64,000 nucleotides of DNA, taken from positions 806,001 to 870,000 of the forward strand of contig CP036201.1 of the NCBI GenBank assembly GCA_004299845.1. Direction: 5' to 3'. The notes beneath the pieces are model-generated. The model saw nothing but the letters and a program-made list of their open reading frames with translations. It was not told where the DNA came from and ran no database searches. The first letter of the stretch is position 1; every line of letters starts with the position of its first letter. The DNA is from Verrucomicrobia bacterium S94. Its GTDB lineage: Bacteria > Verrucomicrobiota > Kiritimatiellia > Kiritimatiellales > Pontiellaceae. Below are positions 37,816 through 46,630 of this stretch, piece after piece. The position numbers and the translations under genes were made by a program.

Positions 37816-39134
37816 GTGAAAAACCGCGTAAGTTTAAGGGCGGGGTTCACCCGAACGATTCCAAAGCGCTTTCCGCCCATAAGGCGATTCAGGAAGCTCC
37901 GCTTTACGGAACCTATAAAGTAATCATGCATCAGAATATCGGTGCGCCGCCGGAGCTGCTGGTGAAAAAGGGCGATGCCGTGAAAAAAGGTTCGCTGCTC
38001 TGCAAAGCCTCCGGTTTTGTTTCTGTTCCTCTGCATGCACCGACGTCCGGAACAGTGAAAATGATTGATAAGGTGCCGGGACCTACGGGCATCAGCGTTC
38101 CGTGTATTGTGATTGAAGCCGACGGCGAAGACGAATGGGGCTGCCCGTTTGAGCCGATTGCCGACTGGCAGAAAACCGATCCGGCCGAGTTGAAACAGCG
38201 GGTCTGGGATGCCGGTATTGTCGGTATGGGCGGAGCGGGCTTCCCGGCGCACGTCAAACTGTCGCCGCCGGAAGATAAACCGGTTGATAAACTGATTCTT
38301 AACGGGGCCGAGTGTGAACCCTATTTGACGGCCGATCACCGGCTCATGCTTGAGCAGGCTGAAGAGGTGGTGCTCGGTGCGGCGATTCTGGCGCGTATCC
38401 TCGGTCTGGAAACAGCGGTTATCGGGGTGGAGGATAACAAGCCTGATGCCATCCAGGCTCTGGAGAAAGTGGCCGGAAAATACAATATCGAAGTGGTGTC
38501 GCTGCCGGTGAATTATCCGCAAGGTGCGGAAAAACAGCTGATTTATGCCATTACCGGCCGTGAGGTTCCGGTGGGTAAACTGCCGAGCGATGTCGGTTGT
38601 GTGGTACAGAATGTGGCATCGGCGGTGGCGGTGGCGGAAGCCGTGGTGAAGGGGATTCCCTCTATTGAACGCATCACCACCGTAACCGGAAAACCGCTGA
38701 ATGATCCCGGAAACTGGAAGTTGCGTATTGGAACACCGATTGATGAAGTGCTCAAACTGACGGGCGGCATTAAGGAACAGCCGGCCAAACTGCTGCTTGG
38801 TGGACCGATGATGGGTATTGCACAGAGTTCGCTTGATGTAACGGTGATGAAAAACACCTCCGGCGTACTGCTGATTGCAAAGGATGAGGTTTCGCTCTAT
38901 ACCTCTGAACCCTGTATCCGCTGCGGCCGCTGCGTCGACTGCTGTCCGATGCAGATCCTGCCGGCGACCATCAGCCAGGCGGTAGAGAACAACCGGTTTG
39001 ACTGGGCGGAAAGGCTCAATGTCATGGCCTGTATTGAATGCGGATCGTGCTCCTATTCCTGCCCGTCGCACCGTCCGCTTAACCAGCAGTTTAAACGTGC
39101 CAAGGTCGAGATTCGCGCCGGCCTGAGGAAATAA
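37812..39134 (+). CDS. rnfC: Electron transport complex subunit RnfC
   Basis: 440 residues from ATG 37812, which overlaps rnfB by ATGA and has GGAGG nearby. Domain order is the N-terminal barrel-sandwich, the NADH/FMN-binding Complex I 51-kDa-like domain with GMGGAGFPAHVKL and NGAECEPYLTADHRLM, an SLBB domain, and two 4Fe-4S motifs (CIRCGRCVDCCP, CIECGSCSYSCP). It is the NAD(H)-reactive subunit. No long C-terminal extension as in enterics, so it is the short form. Confidence 0.95.
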   Translation: MSEKPRKFKGGVHPNDSKALSAHKAIQEAPLYGTYKVIMHQNIGAPPELLVKKGDAVKKGSLLCKASGFVSVPLHAPTSGTVKMIDKVPGPTGISVPCIVIEADGEDEWGCPFEPIADWQKTDPAELKQRVWDAGIVGMGGAGFPAHVKLSPPEDKPVDKLILNGAECEPYLTADHRLMLEQAEEVVLGAAILARILGLETAVIGVEDNKPDAIQALEKVAGKYNIEVVSLPVNYPQGAEKQLIYAITGREVPVGKLPSDVGCVVQNVASAVAVAEAVVKGIPSIERITTVTGKPLNDPGNWKLRIGTPIDEVLKLTGGIKEQPAKLLLGGPMMGIAQSSLDVTVMKNTSGVLLIAKDEVSLYTSEPCIRCGRCVDCCPMQILPATISQAVENNRFDWAERLNVMACIECGSCSYSCPSHRPLNQQFKRAKVEIRAGLRK

Positions 39135-39144
39135 GGGAAAATTT

Positions 39145-40140
39145 ATGTCAGAAGAAACACCAGACATCCGGATGCCCGATCCATCGAAACTGATGGTCAG
39201 TAATTCACCGCATATGCGTGATAAGCCGACGATTGATAAAATCATGCTGACCGTGGTGGTCGCTATGATGCCGGCCTGTATTGCCGCTGTGCTGTTTTTC
39301 GGGCTGGCCGCCATCAAGGTGCTCATCATCAGCACCGTATCCTGCATTCTCGTGGAAGAGGGCTGGAATAAACTGACGAAACGTCCGTCGACCTGGCGCG
39401 ACGGATCGGCTGTTCTCTCCGGTATTCTGCTGGGGATGAATCTCAATGCCGGAGCACCGTGGTGGATTTGTGTGCTTGGCGGTCTGCTGGCGATGCTTCT
39501 CGGCAAGCAGCTGTACGGCGGACTGGGCTATAATCCGTTCAATCCTGTATTGGTCGCCCGTGTCGGTCTGCTGATCGGTTTTCCCGGCATTATGACCACC
39601 TGGGATAAACCGGATCTGGGGCGTATGATGATTGACGGTGTTACTGCGGCGACCCCGCTGGGGCTGGCACCGGGAGAAACGGTTCTGCGGGATTTGATTT
39701 TTGGAAATGTCGGCGGCTGTCTGGGTGAAACCTCGGCTCTGGCATTGCTGATCGGAGGAGGAATTCTGATCTGGAAGAAGCTGATCAAGTGGGAAGTGCC
39801 GCTGGCTTTTATCGGCACTGTTTTTATCCTTACCGGCATCATGCATCTGGTGAATCCGGAACAGTATCATTCGCCCGTTGCGCATGTGCTGAGCGGCGGT
39901 CTGATGCTGGGTGCATTTTTTATGGCCACGGATATGGTGACTTCTCCGATGACGCATAAAGGCGCATGGATTTTTGGATTCGGCTGCGGCCTGATCACCA
40001 GTCTGATCCGTCTCTGGGGAAGCTATCCGGAGGGCGTCAGTTTCGCGATTCTCTTTATGAATGCGCTCGTGCCGCTGATTGACCGCGGAACGATCCGCAA
40101 ACCGTTCGGTTATGTGGCACCGGCGAAAGGGGAGGCGTAA
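39145..40140 (+). CDS. rnfD: Electron transport complex subunit RnfD
   Basis: 331 residues with about nine membrane segments. The segment DGVTAATPLG holds the Thr that is covalently linked to FMN through a phosphoester in RnfD/NqrB. It begins ten bases after rnfC. It carries electrons within the inner membrane between RnfC and RnfG. Confidence 0.95.
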   Translation: MSEETPDIRMPDPSKLMVSNSPHMRDKPTIDKIMLTVVVAMMPACIAAVLFFGLAAIKVLIISTVSCILVEEGWNKLTKRPSTWRDGSAVLSGILLGMNLNAGAPWWICVLGGLLAMLLGKQLYGGLGYNPFNPVLVARVGLLIGFPGIMTTWDKPDLGRMMIDGVTAATPLGLAPGETVLRDLIFGNVGGCLGETSALALLIGGGILIWKKLIKWEVPLAFIGTVFILTGIMHLVNPEQYHSPVAHVLSGGLMLGAFFMATDMVTSPMTHKGAWIFGFGCGLITSLIRLWGSYPEGVSFAILFMNALVPLIDRGTIRKPFGYVAPAKGEA

Positions 40141-40142
40141 TC

Positions 40143-40843
40143 ATGAGTGAGCAGAAAATCAATATTCCAATGCTTGGAACTTTTCTCGGTATTGTGGCGG
40201 CGCTTGCGGCCGGACTGCTCTCCGGCGTGCAGGCGATGACGGCCCCGCAGATTGAGGCGAATAAAAAAGCGGCGATCAGCCAGGCGATGGATCAGGTATT
40301 GCCGACATACGATAATGATCCCGCTTCCGAAACCAACACGTTTATCTGCGGGCGTGGCTGGGAGGTCACTTTTTATACCGCCCGTAAAGGGGGGAGATTG
40401 TTGGGTATGCAGGGAAAGTGGATAACACCGATGACGGTTTTTCCGGAACGGTTTCGCTCATGGTGGGAATTCGTCCGGACGGATCCATTGCTGAAATCGA
40501 TGGAGGGGATGCCGTTAACAGTGCTGTGATTGTGACCGCGCAGACGGAAACCCCCGGACTGGGAACCGCCGTTACAGATCGTAAGGTACAGAAAACCATT
40601 GTGGATCTGATTCGGGGGACTGAAGAAATCAGGGGACTGGTTCCCAACCGCTATCTGGACTGGTATGCCGGGAAAAAGGCCGGTGACGAAGTCTGGGGCA
40701 TTGTAAAGGATGGAGAAGCGGTTAACGGAAAAACGGGGGCCACCATTACCAGTCGTGCGGTCTGCGAAGCGGTATATGCGGTAAGTCGAACCGCGATTGA
40801 TCATCTGGAAGAGCTTTCAACGGAGGCGGGTAAAAATGATTAA
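40143..40843 (+). pseudogene. rnfG: Electron transport complex subunit RnfG, apparently frameshifted
   Basis: The first frame starts at 40143 with a membrane anchor (MLGTFLGIVAALAAGLLSGV) and ends after a nonsense stretch at 40529. A second frame, ending at 40843, resumes the family sequence with the FMN-attachment motif KTGATITSRAV. The frames join if the six-G run at 40389-40394 had seven G: the protein then reads through as RKGGEIVGYAGKVDNT, matching family layout. All other rnf genes are intact and overlapping, so a base missing in the assembly is the simplest explanation. Confidence 0.85.
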
Positions 40844-41504
40844 GGAATTTACAAAAGGGCTCTGGAAAGAGAATCCGGTACTGGTACTGCTTCTGGGGAT
40901 GTGTCCGACGCTGGGGGTAACCTCGAGTGCGACCAACGGGCTGGGCATGGGAGTGGCGACGATGTTTGTGCTGCTGGGCAGCAATGCTGTGGTTTCGCTT
41001 ATCCGGAATATTGTGCCGAAGAAAATCCGTATTCCGGTTTACATTGTCATCATTGCCACGTTTGTGACGATGATCGATCTTTCGATGCAGGCGTATGCGC
41101 CGAAAGAACTCTATGACGCGCTGGGTCTGTTTATTCCGCTGATTGTGGTCAACTGCGTGGTGCTGGGCCGTGCCGAGGCGTTTGCCTCCAAAAACGGCGT
41201 GGCTAAATCTGTTATGGACGGCCTCGGTATGGGGCTCGGTTTTACAATGGCGCTTGTGGCGCTCGGCGGCGTCCGCGAATTTCTTGCCGGAGGATCGCTG
41301 TTTCAGATTAAGCTGATTCCCGGATGGACGACCGACTTCATGCTTTGGACCTCCGCACCGGGAGCTTTCATCATTCTCGGCCTTTTTCTGGCCGGAATGA
41401 ATGCTCTGAACATTAAAAAGGCAAAAAAAGAAGGTCGGGGCTATAAGCCCGCTTCGATGGACTGTTCTACCTGCAATATCTGTGACATGGAGGAGGGGAA
41501 GTAG
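40836..41504 (+). CDS. rnfE: Electron transport complex subunit RnfE
   Basis: 222 residues from ATG 40836 (GGAGG upstream), overlapping the end of rnfG by eight bases. Six membrane segments, with NPVLVLLLGMCPTLGVTSSA near the start and LFIPLIVVNCVVLGRAEAFA, containing the Cys that share the membrane Fe-S cluster with RnfA. The C-terminal tail has MDCSTCNICDMEEGK, three Cys spaced CxxCxxC, which is additional to the core of enteric RnfE. Confidence 0.94.
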   Translation: MIKEFTKGLWKENPVLVLLLGMCPTLGVTSSATNGLGMGVATMFVLLGSNAVVSLIRNIVPKKIRIPVYIVIIATFVTMIDLSMQAYAPKELYDALGLFIPLIVVNCVVLGRAEAFASKNGVAKSVMDGLGMGLGFTMALVALGGVREFLAGGSLFQIKLIPGWTTDFMLWTSAPGAFIILGLFLAGMNALNIKKAKKEGRGYKPASMDCSTCNICDMEEGK

Positions 41505-41633
41505 TTGGTATTCTGCAGGTTGAGGATTGAATAAAACGCCTGACAACAGGGGCGTTGATGGCCGGATTTCAAACTCCAGACCGGACTTCTGAGCTCATGA
41601 TGAAGAGAGATTAAAAAAAGTCATTTTAGGGCG

Positions 41634-41662
41634 TTGACTCGCATGAAAATGATGCGTATAAA
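41634..41662 (+). promoter_or_regulatory. tRNA-Leu promoter
   Basis: TTGACT (41634-41639) and TATAAA (41657-41662) are spaced by exactly 17 bases, and the mature tRNA begins 14 bases after the -10. Confidence 0.75.
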
Positions 41663-41675
41663 TTCGCCCTTCATC

Positions 41676-41762
41676 GCACCCGTGGTGAAATTGGTAGACA
41701 CGCAAGATTCAGGTTCTTGTGCCAGCAATGGCGTGATGGTTCGACTCCATTCGGGTGCACCA
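41676..41762 (+). tRNA. tRNA-Leu (anticodon CAG)
   Basis: 87 bases including encoded CCA. The acceptor stem pairs GCACCCG with CGGGTGC. The anticodon stem CAAGA/TCTTG encloses TTCAGGT, so the anticodon is CAG at 41710-41712 and it reads CUG codons. The long variable arm (GCC...GGC) is of class II type as in leucine tRNAs. The T arm and CCA end coincide with the phage attachment core, so phage integration preserved the tRNA sequence but replaced its native downstream region. Confidence 0.95.
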
Positions 41763-42908
41763 CTCTTTAAGGGTGTTGATAGCTTCTAAAACGTTGCTAT
41801 CAGCACCCTTAATTTTTTCCTGTACTGCATGCATAGTATTATTCTCCGTTTTCAGTTCCTGTTTTGTTCCCTGTTTCAGAGATGGAATTGCATCAATTGC
41901 AGCGGAGACATTTAAAAGCCCCCGGTCTACATAAATATCGTTTGTAAGTTCCGGCGATGAATGCCGCATTGCTTCCTGGGCTAAACGGTGCGGCACATTG
42001 GCCTGATGCATGAGCATGCAAAAGGTTTTCCGCAATGAATGGAAACTCGCTTTTTCGTTCCGCTCGTTATTCGTGACAATTCCGGCGGCTTCAAAATCCC
42101 GCTTTACTGTTCGGTTATCCGGCATCTTTGGAAATACACATTCGGACAACTTCGATTCCCGTTTTTTTGTCCGCAGCATTTCCAGCAAATCAGAATGAAT
42201 TTTAATTGCGGATTCCTTGCCGTTTTTCGTTTTCGCTCCGGATAAAAGGATATGCGGATATTCACTATTCAGATTTACATCGGCCCAGGTGACAGCCGCG
42301 CATTCTGCATAACGAAGACCAGTAAGAAGCGCGAAGTGATAAAGCTCCGAACGTTTACCTTTCAAAAGTGAATTAATTTCCCGATCGTTTAGAGCGCGAT
42401 ACTTGAAAGAAACTTTGCCCCTGATCCGAAACGGCGGAATCATGGCTATAGGGTCGTCTATTGCGTAACCGTGAAGCACAAGCCATTTTGTGAAGCTTTT
42501 GAGGGTACTTAGATAATGGTTCAGCGTTTTCGGAACGTACTTTGTTTTCGACATCCGCCAACGCAAAAAATCTTCAGCGTTAATATCCCGGATCAAATAC
42601 CAGGACAAATCCGAAAAAAGAACATGCAGACGGCTTTCTGTTGCGTTGATATAGCGCATTCCGGCTTCCATGGTTCGAAGATAGTTTTTAGCCAGATCAC
42701 GCAAAGGCATGGATGCAGCGTTAATCAGTTTTTGCGGACTGATAATCCCGGCGGCTTCTCGCTCCATACGCTGGAATAATTCGTCAATGCGTTTTTGAGC
42801 TATGAGCTTATCTTTCGTTCGCATTGATTTGTATGTAATCCGGTCACTGGGATTAATGCGGATTCGCGCATGCCATACGCCAGTTTCTTTTTTAACGAGT
42901 GTTTTCAT
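41709..42908 (-). CDS. Phage tyrosine-recombinase integrase
   Basis: 399 residues in the integrated form. N-terminal arm-binding and SAM-like core-binding domains are followed by the catalytic domain with Arg199 (TGLRYAEC), HxxR 290-293 (FHSLRKTF), His316 (AMRHSSPE) and the nucleophile Tyr326 (NDIYVDRG). The C-terminal 17 residues (from residue 383) are encoded by the complement of the tRNA gene. Eight of these come from the shared core and nine from the host tRNA. In the excised circle the frame would instead continue through attP for 49 more codons to 51888, giving 439 residues and an ATGA overlap with the methyltransferase gene. Confidence 0.93.
   Translation of the reverse strand: MKTLVKKETGVWHARIRINPSDRITYKSMRTKDKLIAQKRIDELFQRMEREAAGIISPQKLINAASMPLRDLAKNYLRTMEAGMRYINATESRLHVLFSDLSWYLIRDINAEDFLRWRMSKTKYVPKTLNHYLSTLKSFTKWLVLHGYAIDDPIAMIPPFRIRGKVSFKYRALNDREINSLLKGKRSELYHFALLTGLRYAECAAVTWADVNLNSEYPHILLSGAKTKNGKESAIKIHSDLLEMLRTKKRESKLSECVFPKMPDNRTVKRDFEAAGIVTNNERNEKASFHSLRKTFCMLMHQANVPHRLAQEAMRHSSPELTNDIYVDRGLLNVSAAIDAIPSLKQGTKQELKTENNTMHAVQEKIKGADSNVLEAINTLKEWCTRMESNHHAIAGTRT
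41737..41762 (+). repeat. Prophage attachment site, integrase end (attL)
   Basis: The 26-base core starting TGGTTCGACTCC and ending GTGCACCA covers the T loop and 3' end of the tRNA. An identical copy is at 52036-52061. The distance between copies is 10,299 bases, the expected size of the excised circle. Confidence 0.9.
41767..41818. terminator. Phage-borne terminator now closing the tRNA-Leu gene
   Basis: TTAAGGGTGTTGATAGC (41767-41783) pairs with GCTATCAGCACCCTTAA (41796-41812) over 17 bases including one G-T pair, followed by six T. It lies inside the integrase reading frame. On the plus strand it follows the tRNA by a few bases and can replace the tRNA's own terminator, which has been displaced to 52068. 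Confidence 0.85.
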
Positions 42909-43131
42909 TTCGGTTTTTCTGCAAAAACTTAGTTATAAGCGAATAACTGATTTCGATATTATGATTAATTTTAAGCCACTCCGAAATTTTGCGAGAACTC
43001 ATATAATCAGAAGCTTCAAGGATGCTTTCGCGCATATTCTCCAAAATCTGACGCTTACTGCATCCTTCAGATTTAGCATGCGAAACAAGATCGTTACCTA
43101 TTTTTTCATAATCTAATTTAGGTGTTTTCAT
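42892..43131 (-). CDS. Small phage protein preceding integrase, possible DNA-binding regulator
   Basis: 79 residues, basic, overlapping the integrase start by 17 bases. The C-terminal half (SRKISEWLKINHNIEISYSL) looks like a helix-turn-helix. An excisionase or repressor role is possible but unproven. ACAGGA is upstream of the ATG. No named family is recognised. Confidence 0.65.
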   Translation of the reverse strand: MKTPKLDYEKIGNDLVSHAKSEGCSKRQILENMRESILEASDYMSSRKISEWLKINHNIEISYSLITKFLQKNRNENTR

Positions 43132-43197
43132 AGTCCTGTCTTTGATATGGCCAATATATTTTTAATAGTTACTTTAACTCTTCACGCCTGCTTCAGA

Positions 43198-43314
43198 GGT
43201 TCGGGAACCGGTAAAGGTAGTATTTAATTTTTTTTTTAAAATCGGACGGGTAAACCCTGCTAACGCCAGATTTTAAAAAAAAATAAAATCTCCACCTTGA
43301 CCGAACCCCGAACC
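43198..43314. promoter_or_regulatory. Large nested inverted repeat in the phage non-coding region
   Basis: The outer arms 43198-43218 and 43294-43314 match in 17 of 21 positions. Inside, A-T10-AAAATC (43227-43243) is complementary to GATTTT-A9-T (43269-43284) apart from the T10/A9 length difference, and the loop holds GGGTAAACCC. On single-stranded DNA this would fold to a long, branched hairpin. It sits between zot and the integrase module, where it might be a strand-origin, packaging signal or terminator. 43132-43359 holds no gene. Confidence 0.55.
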
Positions 43315-43359
43315 GCTGATTAATGGCTTTTATCTTCCTTTTCCAAAGGAATGACTTAT

Positions 43360-44637
43360 TCAACTTCCTTTCGGTGCCGGTGATTCTTCCTCTGATTTCG
43401 TTAAAGAATCTTCAACGTTAAAAAGGTTGCTGTAATCGGGATAGATGAACGTTGTATTACCAAGCTCATCCATAATGTGAACCTGATCACGTTTGACGGA
43501 TAGAACAGTGCCGGCGGTCGTCTGCTGGCCGGTCTGATAGGGGATCCCGTCGACAAATAGCCTCTTAATTTGGCCGTTGGACTCGTGATAACGGAATTTT
43601 CCGTAAAGGACATTTACACGAGGTCTTTCAGGCTCTGCGGAAACTGTTGCTTCTGACGGTACAGATTCACTTGATTCGGACTGTACCGCTTCGATTTTCG
43701 GAGACCTGAAAACACCGATTATTCCGAGAAGAAGACAAGCGTACAATGCGGCTTTCTCAAATTTATTCATTGCTTTTTTTCCTTTTACGATTTTTCCGGA
43801 ATCCCCGAAATCCGTTTTCATGTCATCCGCCATCTTTATGCCGTGATTGTGCATGCTGACTGATTGATAACACTGAAAAATAAGAGTATCTCTATAGACC
43901 CATGTGTTCTTATTGATCGTTTCGGCCTTCATTTTTCCGAAATGGGATTTATGGAATTTTTCACAAATAATGTAATCACGCCAAGGCGGAGGAAGTGGAC
44001 GATTGAAGATAGGAACTGGCCAATTATACATGTCGCGGAACTTCCAAACAAAATGTGTCAAAACACGTATTTTGGGATCGAGTGACCCGAAGTCCTGAGC
44101 GATGAAAATTAAATTAATTCCGAGCTTCCGAATATGACGGAGGAAGCTTCTAAATTCGGCATTAGCATTACGCGAACTGGCCCCGGCTTCGAAATGATCT
44201 AATGCTTCATCAAGAATAACAAGTACGGGCCTTGTCTGGGAACCTTGCGGAAGTCTGGACGGAAGATCAGCGTTTACATGATCATCGGGCAAATAATTGT
44301 ATTGGCCATTCTGAAGGAGCCATTTGTGCTGTAATTCGAGATACTTCCGAAAACCTCTGGAATTGTATTCAAACTCAGGTTGTCCGGTCTTTTCATTACG
44401 GCGCATGACCGGAAGAACAATACCGCCCTTATGCATTTCCATTCGGCAGCCGTCATAACATTCGGGCAACCAGAATGATTTCAATTTATGCGCGTATGCT
44501 TCATTGAACCAGGGATCAAGTTTGAAATCAATATTCGTAAAGACAATGCCGCCCCCGGCGATATGTTCGGCAGCTCGTTTAACAGAAAAGAATGATTTTC
44601 CGCCGCCCATCAAACCACTGAAACACTCAACAAACAT
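43360..44637 (-). CDS. Zot-like/pI filamentous phage assembly ATPase
   Basis: 425 residues. Walker A is FSGLMGGGKSFFSV near the N-terminus and a Walker-B-like VLVILDEALDHFEA is near residue 145. The LRHIRKLGINLIFIAQDFGSLDP segment is typical of Zot domains. A membrane segment at about 300-316 (ALYACLLLGIIGVF) precedes a periplasmic C-terminal part, as in pI proteins that pump single-stranded virion DNA out through the inner membrane. GAGGT precedes the ATG. Confidence 0.92.
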   Translation of the reverse strand: MFVECFSGLMGGGKSFFSVKRAAEHIAGGGIVFTNIDFKLDPWFNEAYAHKLKSFWLPECYDGCRMEMHKGGIVLPVMRRNEKTGQPEFEYNSRGFRKYLELQHKWLLQNGQYNYLPDDHVNADLPSRLPQGSQTRPVLVILDEALDHFEAGASSRNANAEFRSFLRHIRKLGINLIFIAQDFGSLDPKIRVLTHFVWKFRDMYNWPVPIFNRPLPPPWRDYIICEKFHKSHFGKMKAETINKNTWVYRDTLIFQCYQSVSMHNHGIKMADDMKTDFGDSGKIVKGKKAMNKFEKAALYACLLLGIIGVFRSPKIEAVQSESSESVPSEATVSAEPERPRVNVLYGKFRYHESNGQIKRLFVDGIPYQTGQQTTAGTVLSVKRDQVHIMDELGNTTFIYPDYSNLFNVEDSLTKSEEESPAPKGS

Positions 44638-44652
44638 CGATACCTCAAATAA

Positions 44653-45051
44653 TCAAAACAATAATTTCCGGGCGGTAAGTATTGCGCGGACAGTCGCACA
44701 AATTCCGTAAAGGACAATCCAGGCATTGCACCAGAGAAAGAGCTCCTGTATCGGAAGAAACGTGTTGCAGAAGGCTACCACATCAAGAGCACTGGAAATT
44801 GTTCCGTCTGCACTATCGCGTAAAGCCTGCAAATCAATCGTATCAAGCTTCGTCATTATCCGATCAGCAAGCGTTACGATAAAATCCCATGCCGATTTCA
44901 TCGAAGCAATGACCAGGGGAATAAGCGTCCAGACATTATTCAGCATGTATTCCCAGATCTTCTTACGCGCATCATTGGCCCATTTCAGCGCATTGAATAT
45001 CTGCTGGAACCAGCCTTTAACATCGATGATCCATTGCGGAATTAGGCTCAT
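44653..45051 (-). CDS. pVI-like minor coat / inovirus membrane protein
   Basis: 132 residues with two or three membrane segments (WTLIPLVIASMKSAWDFIVTL, ELFLWCNAWIVLYGICATV) and amphipathic helices. It lies directly between the adsorption protein and zot, precisely where gVI sits in inoviruses. The ATG overlaps the stop of the upstream gene as TAATG. pVI caps the tail end of the filament with pIII. No sequence match to a named family was recognised, so the call relies on size and position. Confidence 0.75.
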   Translation of the reverse strand: MSLIPQWIIDVKGWFQQIFNALKWANDARKKIWEYMLNNVWTLIPLVIASMKSAWDFIVTLADRIMTKLDTIDLQALRDSADGTISSALDVVAFCNTFLPIQELFLWCNAWIVLYGICATVRAILTARKLLF

Positions 45052-46487
45052 TATACAAAGGTCTCCTTGATAATGTGCGCACAGACAAATAGACCGAATA
45101 CATGCAAAGCAAACTCTTCGATTTGCCTTACTATGGGAATTCCGTCAAATTGGTCTAAGTCAATCTGCAACTGATTCGGCCAGATTTTAATACCGCCCGG
45201 ACCACCTTCCGGCATTAAGAATGTCATTGTTGTTTGCTGGCCTATGCTATCCGGCAGGTTCAAAGTGAAAAATGATCCGAACCAATCATCTACGAATTCA
45301 AGCAGCGCATTGCTTTTTTCAATTCGGGAATCCACATCGACAAAAGCGTTTGTGTTTTCCCCCTCTGAAAAAACATATTCTGCATATCCTGTTTCGCTTA
45401 AAGAACCTTGAGATTCGTAAACCTGATTACCTACAATACTCTGCAAATTGGAGTTGATTTCAGATAATATCTGTTCGTTTGATTCATTCGTAACCGTGAC
45501 CGTAAAAAGATTAGTTCCGCCTGTGCCGCCGACAGAATCAAGTGAAAGAACTGCCGTTTCTATGTCTGAAAGCAATTCCGTGTGCTCTTCGCTACTGTCC
45601 TGCTGATGCTCTAAAAGATCATCGAGCGTTACCCCAATATCATTAAGATAAGTAACGGCCTGATCAGCCGTTATGCCCTGTTCCTGGAGTTCATCTAATA
45701 TGTCATCTGATATCTGTTCTATGCTCGTGATCGGTTGATGCAGGTCGGATAAGTTCTTATCCAGGCGAACGGATAAACCTTCCCGGATACCCGAAACCTC
45801 ATTTTCGAGTTCGCCCAGATTCGTTACATAAACATTACCCTGAACTGTATCGGTAATATTGCTTGACGGATATTCATTGATCGGCGGTAAAGGTTCATCG
45901 GGATTGGTTATCGTATCCGGATCGCTTTCGTCCGTTCCACTGGTAAAGGGGTCGTCTTCCGGGTAGGAATTGGGGTCTGTTGGGTCTGAACCATAAAGCA
46001 CCTCTACGCCGTCTTCATAGCCGTCACCGTCACCATCTCGATTTTGCGGATAAGGATCTTCATCATCCGGAAGACCGTCCCCGTCATCATCTGTATCTTC
46101 ATCGTCAGGAATGCCGTCGCCGTCTGTATCATCAACTATATCACTTCCATCTGAATTTACTAAACCATCTTCGTACTTAACACCTATTTCAATTGTAGGA
46201 CCAGTTGAATACGTATCATAATCAGAGGGCAAAGATATCTTAATCTGAGGTACCCAACCATTCCAACCGCCAAGCTGTGCGTATACTGTACGCTTACCGT
46301 CTATAAAACTTCCGGTTATTGCAGATGACCCGGTAAATACATCATATCCTAAATAATCACCTGAAGGACTATACTTATGTACCTTCAATTGTTGATTATA
46401 CTCCAACACCGAAGAAAATATAAGATGATATGTGTCTGCATATACAATCAAATTTATAAAAAAAATAAGTGTTATTAATTTCTTCAT
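45051..46487 (-). CDS. pIII-like adsorption protein with calcium-binding TSP3 repeats
   Basis: 478 residues from the ATG at 46487, which starts a signal peptide (KKLITLIFFINLIVYA). A longer start is rejected because it would overlap another small gene. The middle carries thrombospondin-type-3 repeats (DTDGDGIPDDEDTDDDGDG, RDGDGDGYEDGVE), calcium-binding DxDxDG loops. There follow a low-complexity linker, helical coiled stretch, and a C-terminal membrane segment (FALHVFGLFVCAHIIK) as in pIII, which anchors the tip protein until assembly. Position between the coat and pVI-like genes supports the role. Receptor not known. Confidence 0.8.
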   Translation of the reverse strand: MKKLITLIFFINLIVYADTYHLIFSSVLEYNQQLKVHKYSPSGDYLGYDVFTGSSAITGSFIDGKRTVYAQLGGWNGWVPQIKISLPSDYDTYSTGPTIEIGVKYEDGLVNSDGSDIVDDTDGDGIPDDEDTDDDGDGLPDDEDPYPQNRDGDGDGYEDGVEVLYGSDPTDPNSYPEDDPFTSGTDESDPDTITNPDEPLPPINEYPSSNITDTVQGNVYVTNLGELENEVSGIREGLSVRLDKNLSDLHQPITSIEQISDDILDELQEQGITADQAVTYLNDIGVTLDDLLEHQQDSSEEHTELLSDIETAVLSLDSVGGTGGTNLFTVTVTNESNEQILSEINSNLQSIVGNQVYESQGSLSETGYAEYVFSEGENTNAFVDVDSRIEKSNALLEFVDDWFGSFFTLNLPDSIGQQTTMTFLMPEGGPGGIKIWPNQLQIDLDQFDGIPIVRQIEEFALHVFGLFVCAHIIKETFV

Positions 46488-46624
46488 ATCGGAAACCGCA
46501 GCGAAACAAAACGAAAGATGCCCAGGCCAATAAGGATGCACAGGCATCGACAAATCCAGACCCCCACAACCGTGAGGGTCTGGAGCTGGGTAAGAATATC
46601 TTGAAGTAATTCGACCTCAGTCAT
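46484..46624 (-). CDS. 46-residue inovirus membrane protein
   Basis: Small gene with an acidic N-terminus (TEVELLQDILTQL) and one membrane helix (VVGVWICRCLCILIGLGIF) followed by a basic end. Its TGA overlaps the ATG of the adsorption gene (ATGA), and it begins six bases after the coat protein stop. Short single-helix proteins at this place are minor coat components (pVII/pIX type) in filamentous phages. It is too short for ordinary gene finders. Confidence 0.7.
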   Translation of the reverse strand: MTEVELLQDILTQLQTLTVVGVWICRCLCILIGLGIFRFVSLRFPI

Positions 46625-46630
46625 TGGTTA

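Noticed and set aside
46488-46553. Longer start for the pIII-like gene
   Set aside because: The extension overlaps the 46-residue gene in another frame and would hide the signal peptide, while the ATG at 46487 is coupled as ATGA.
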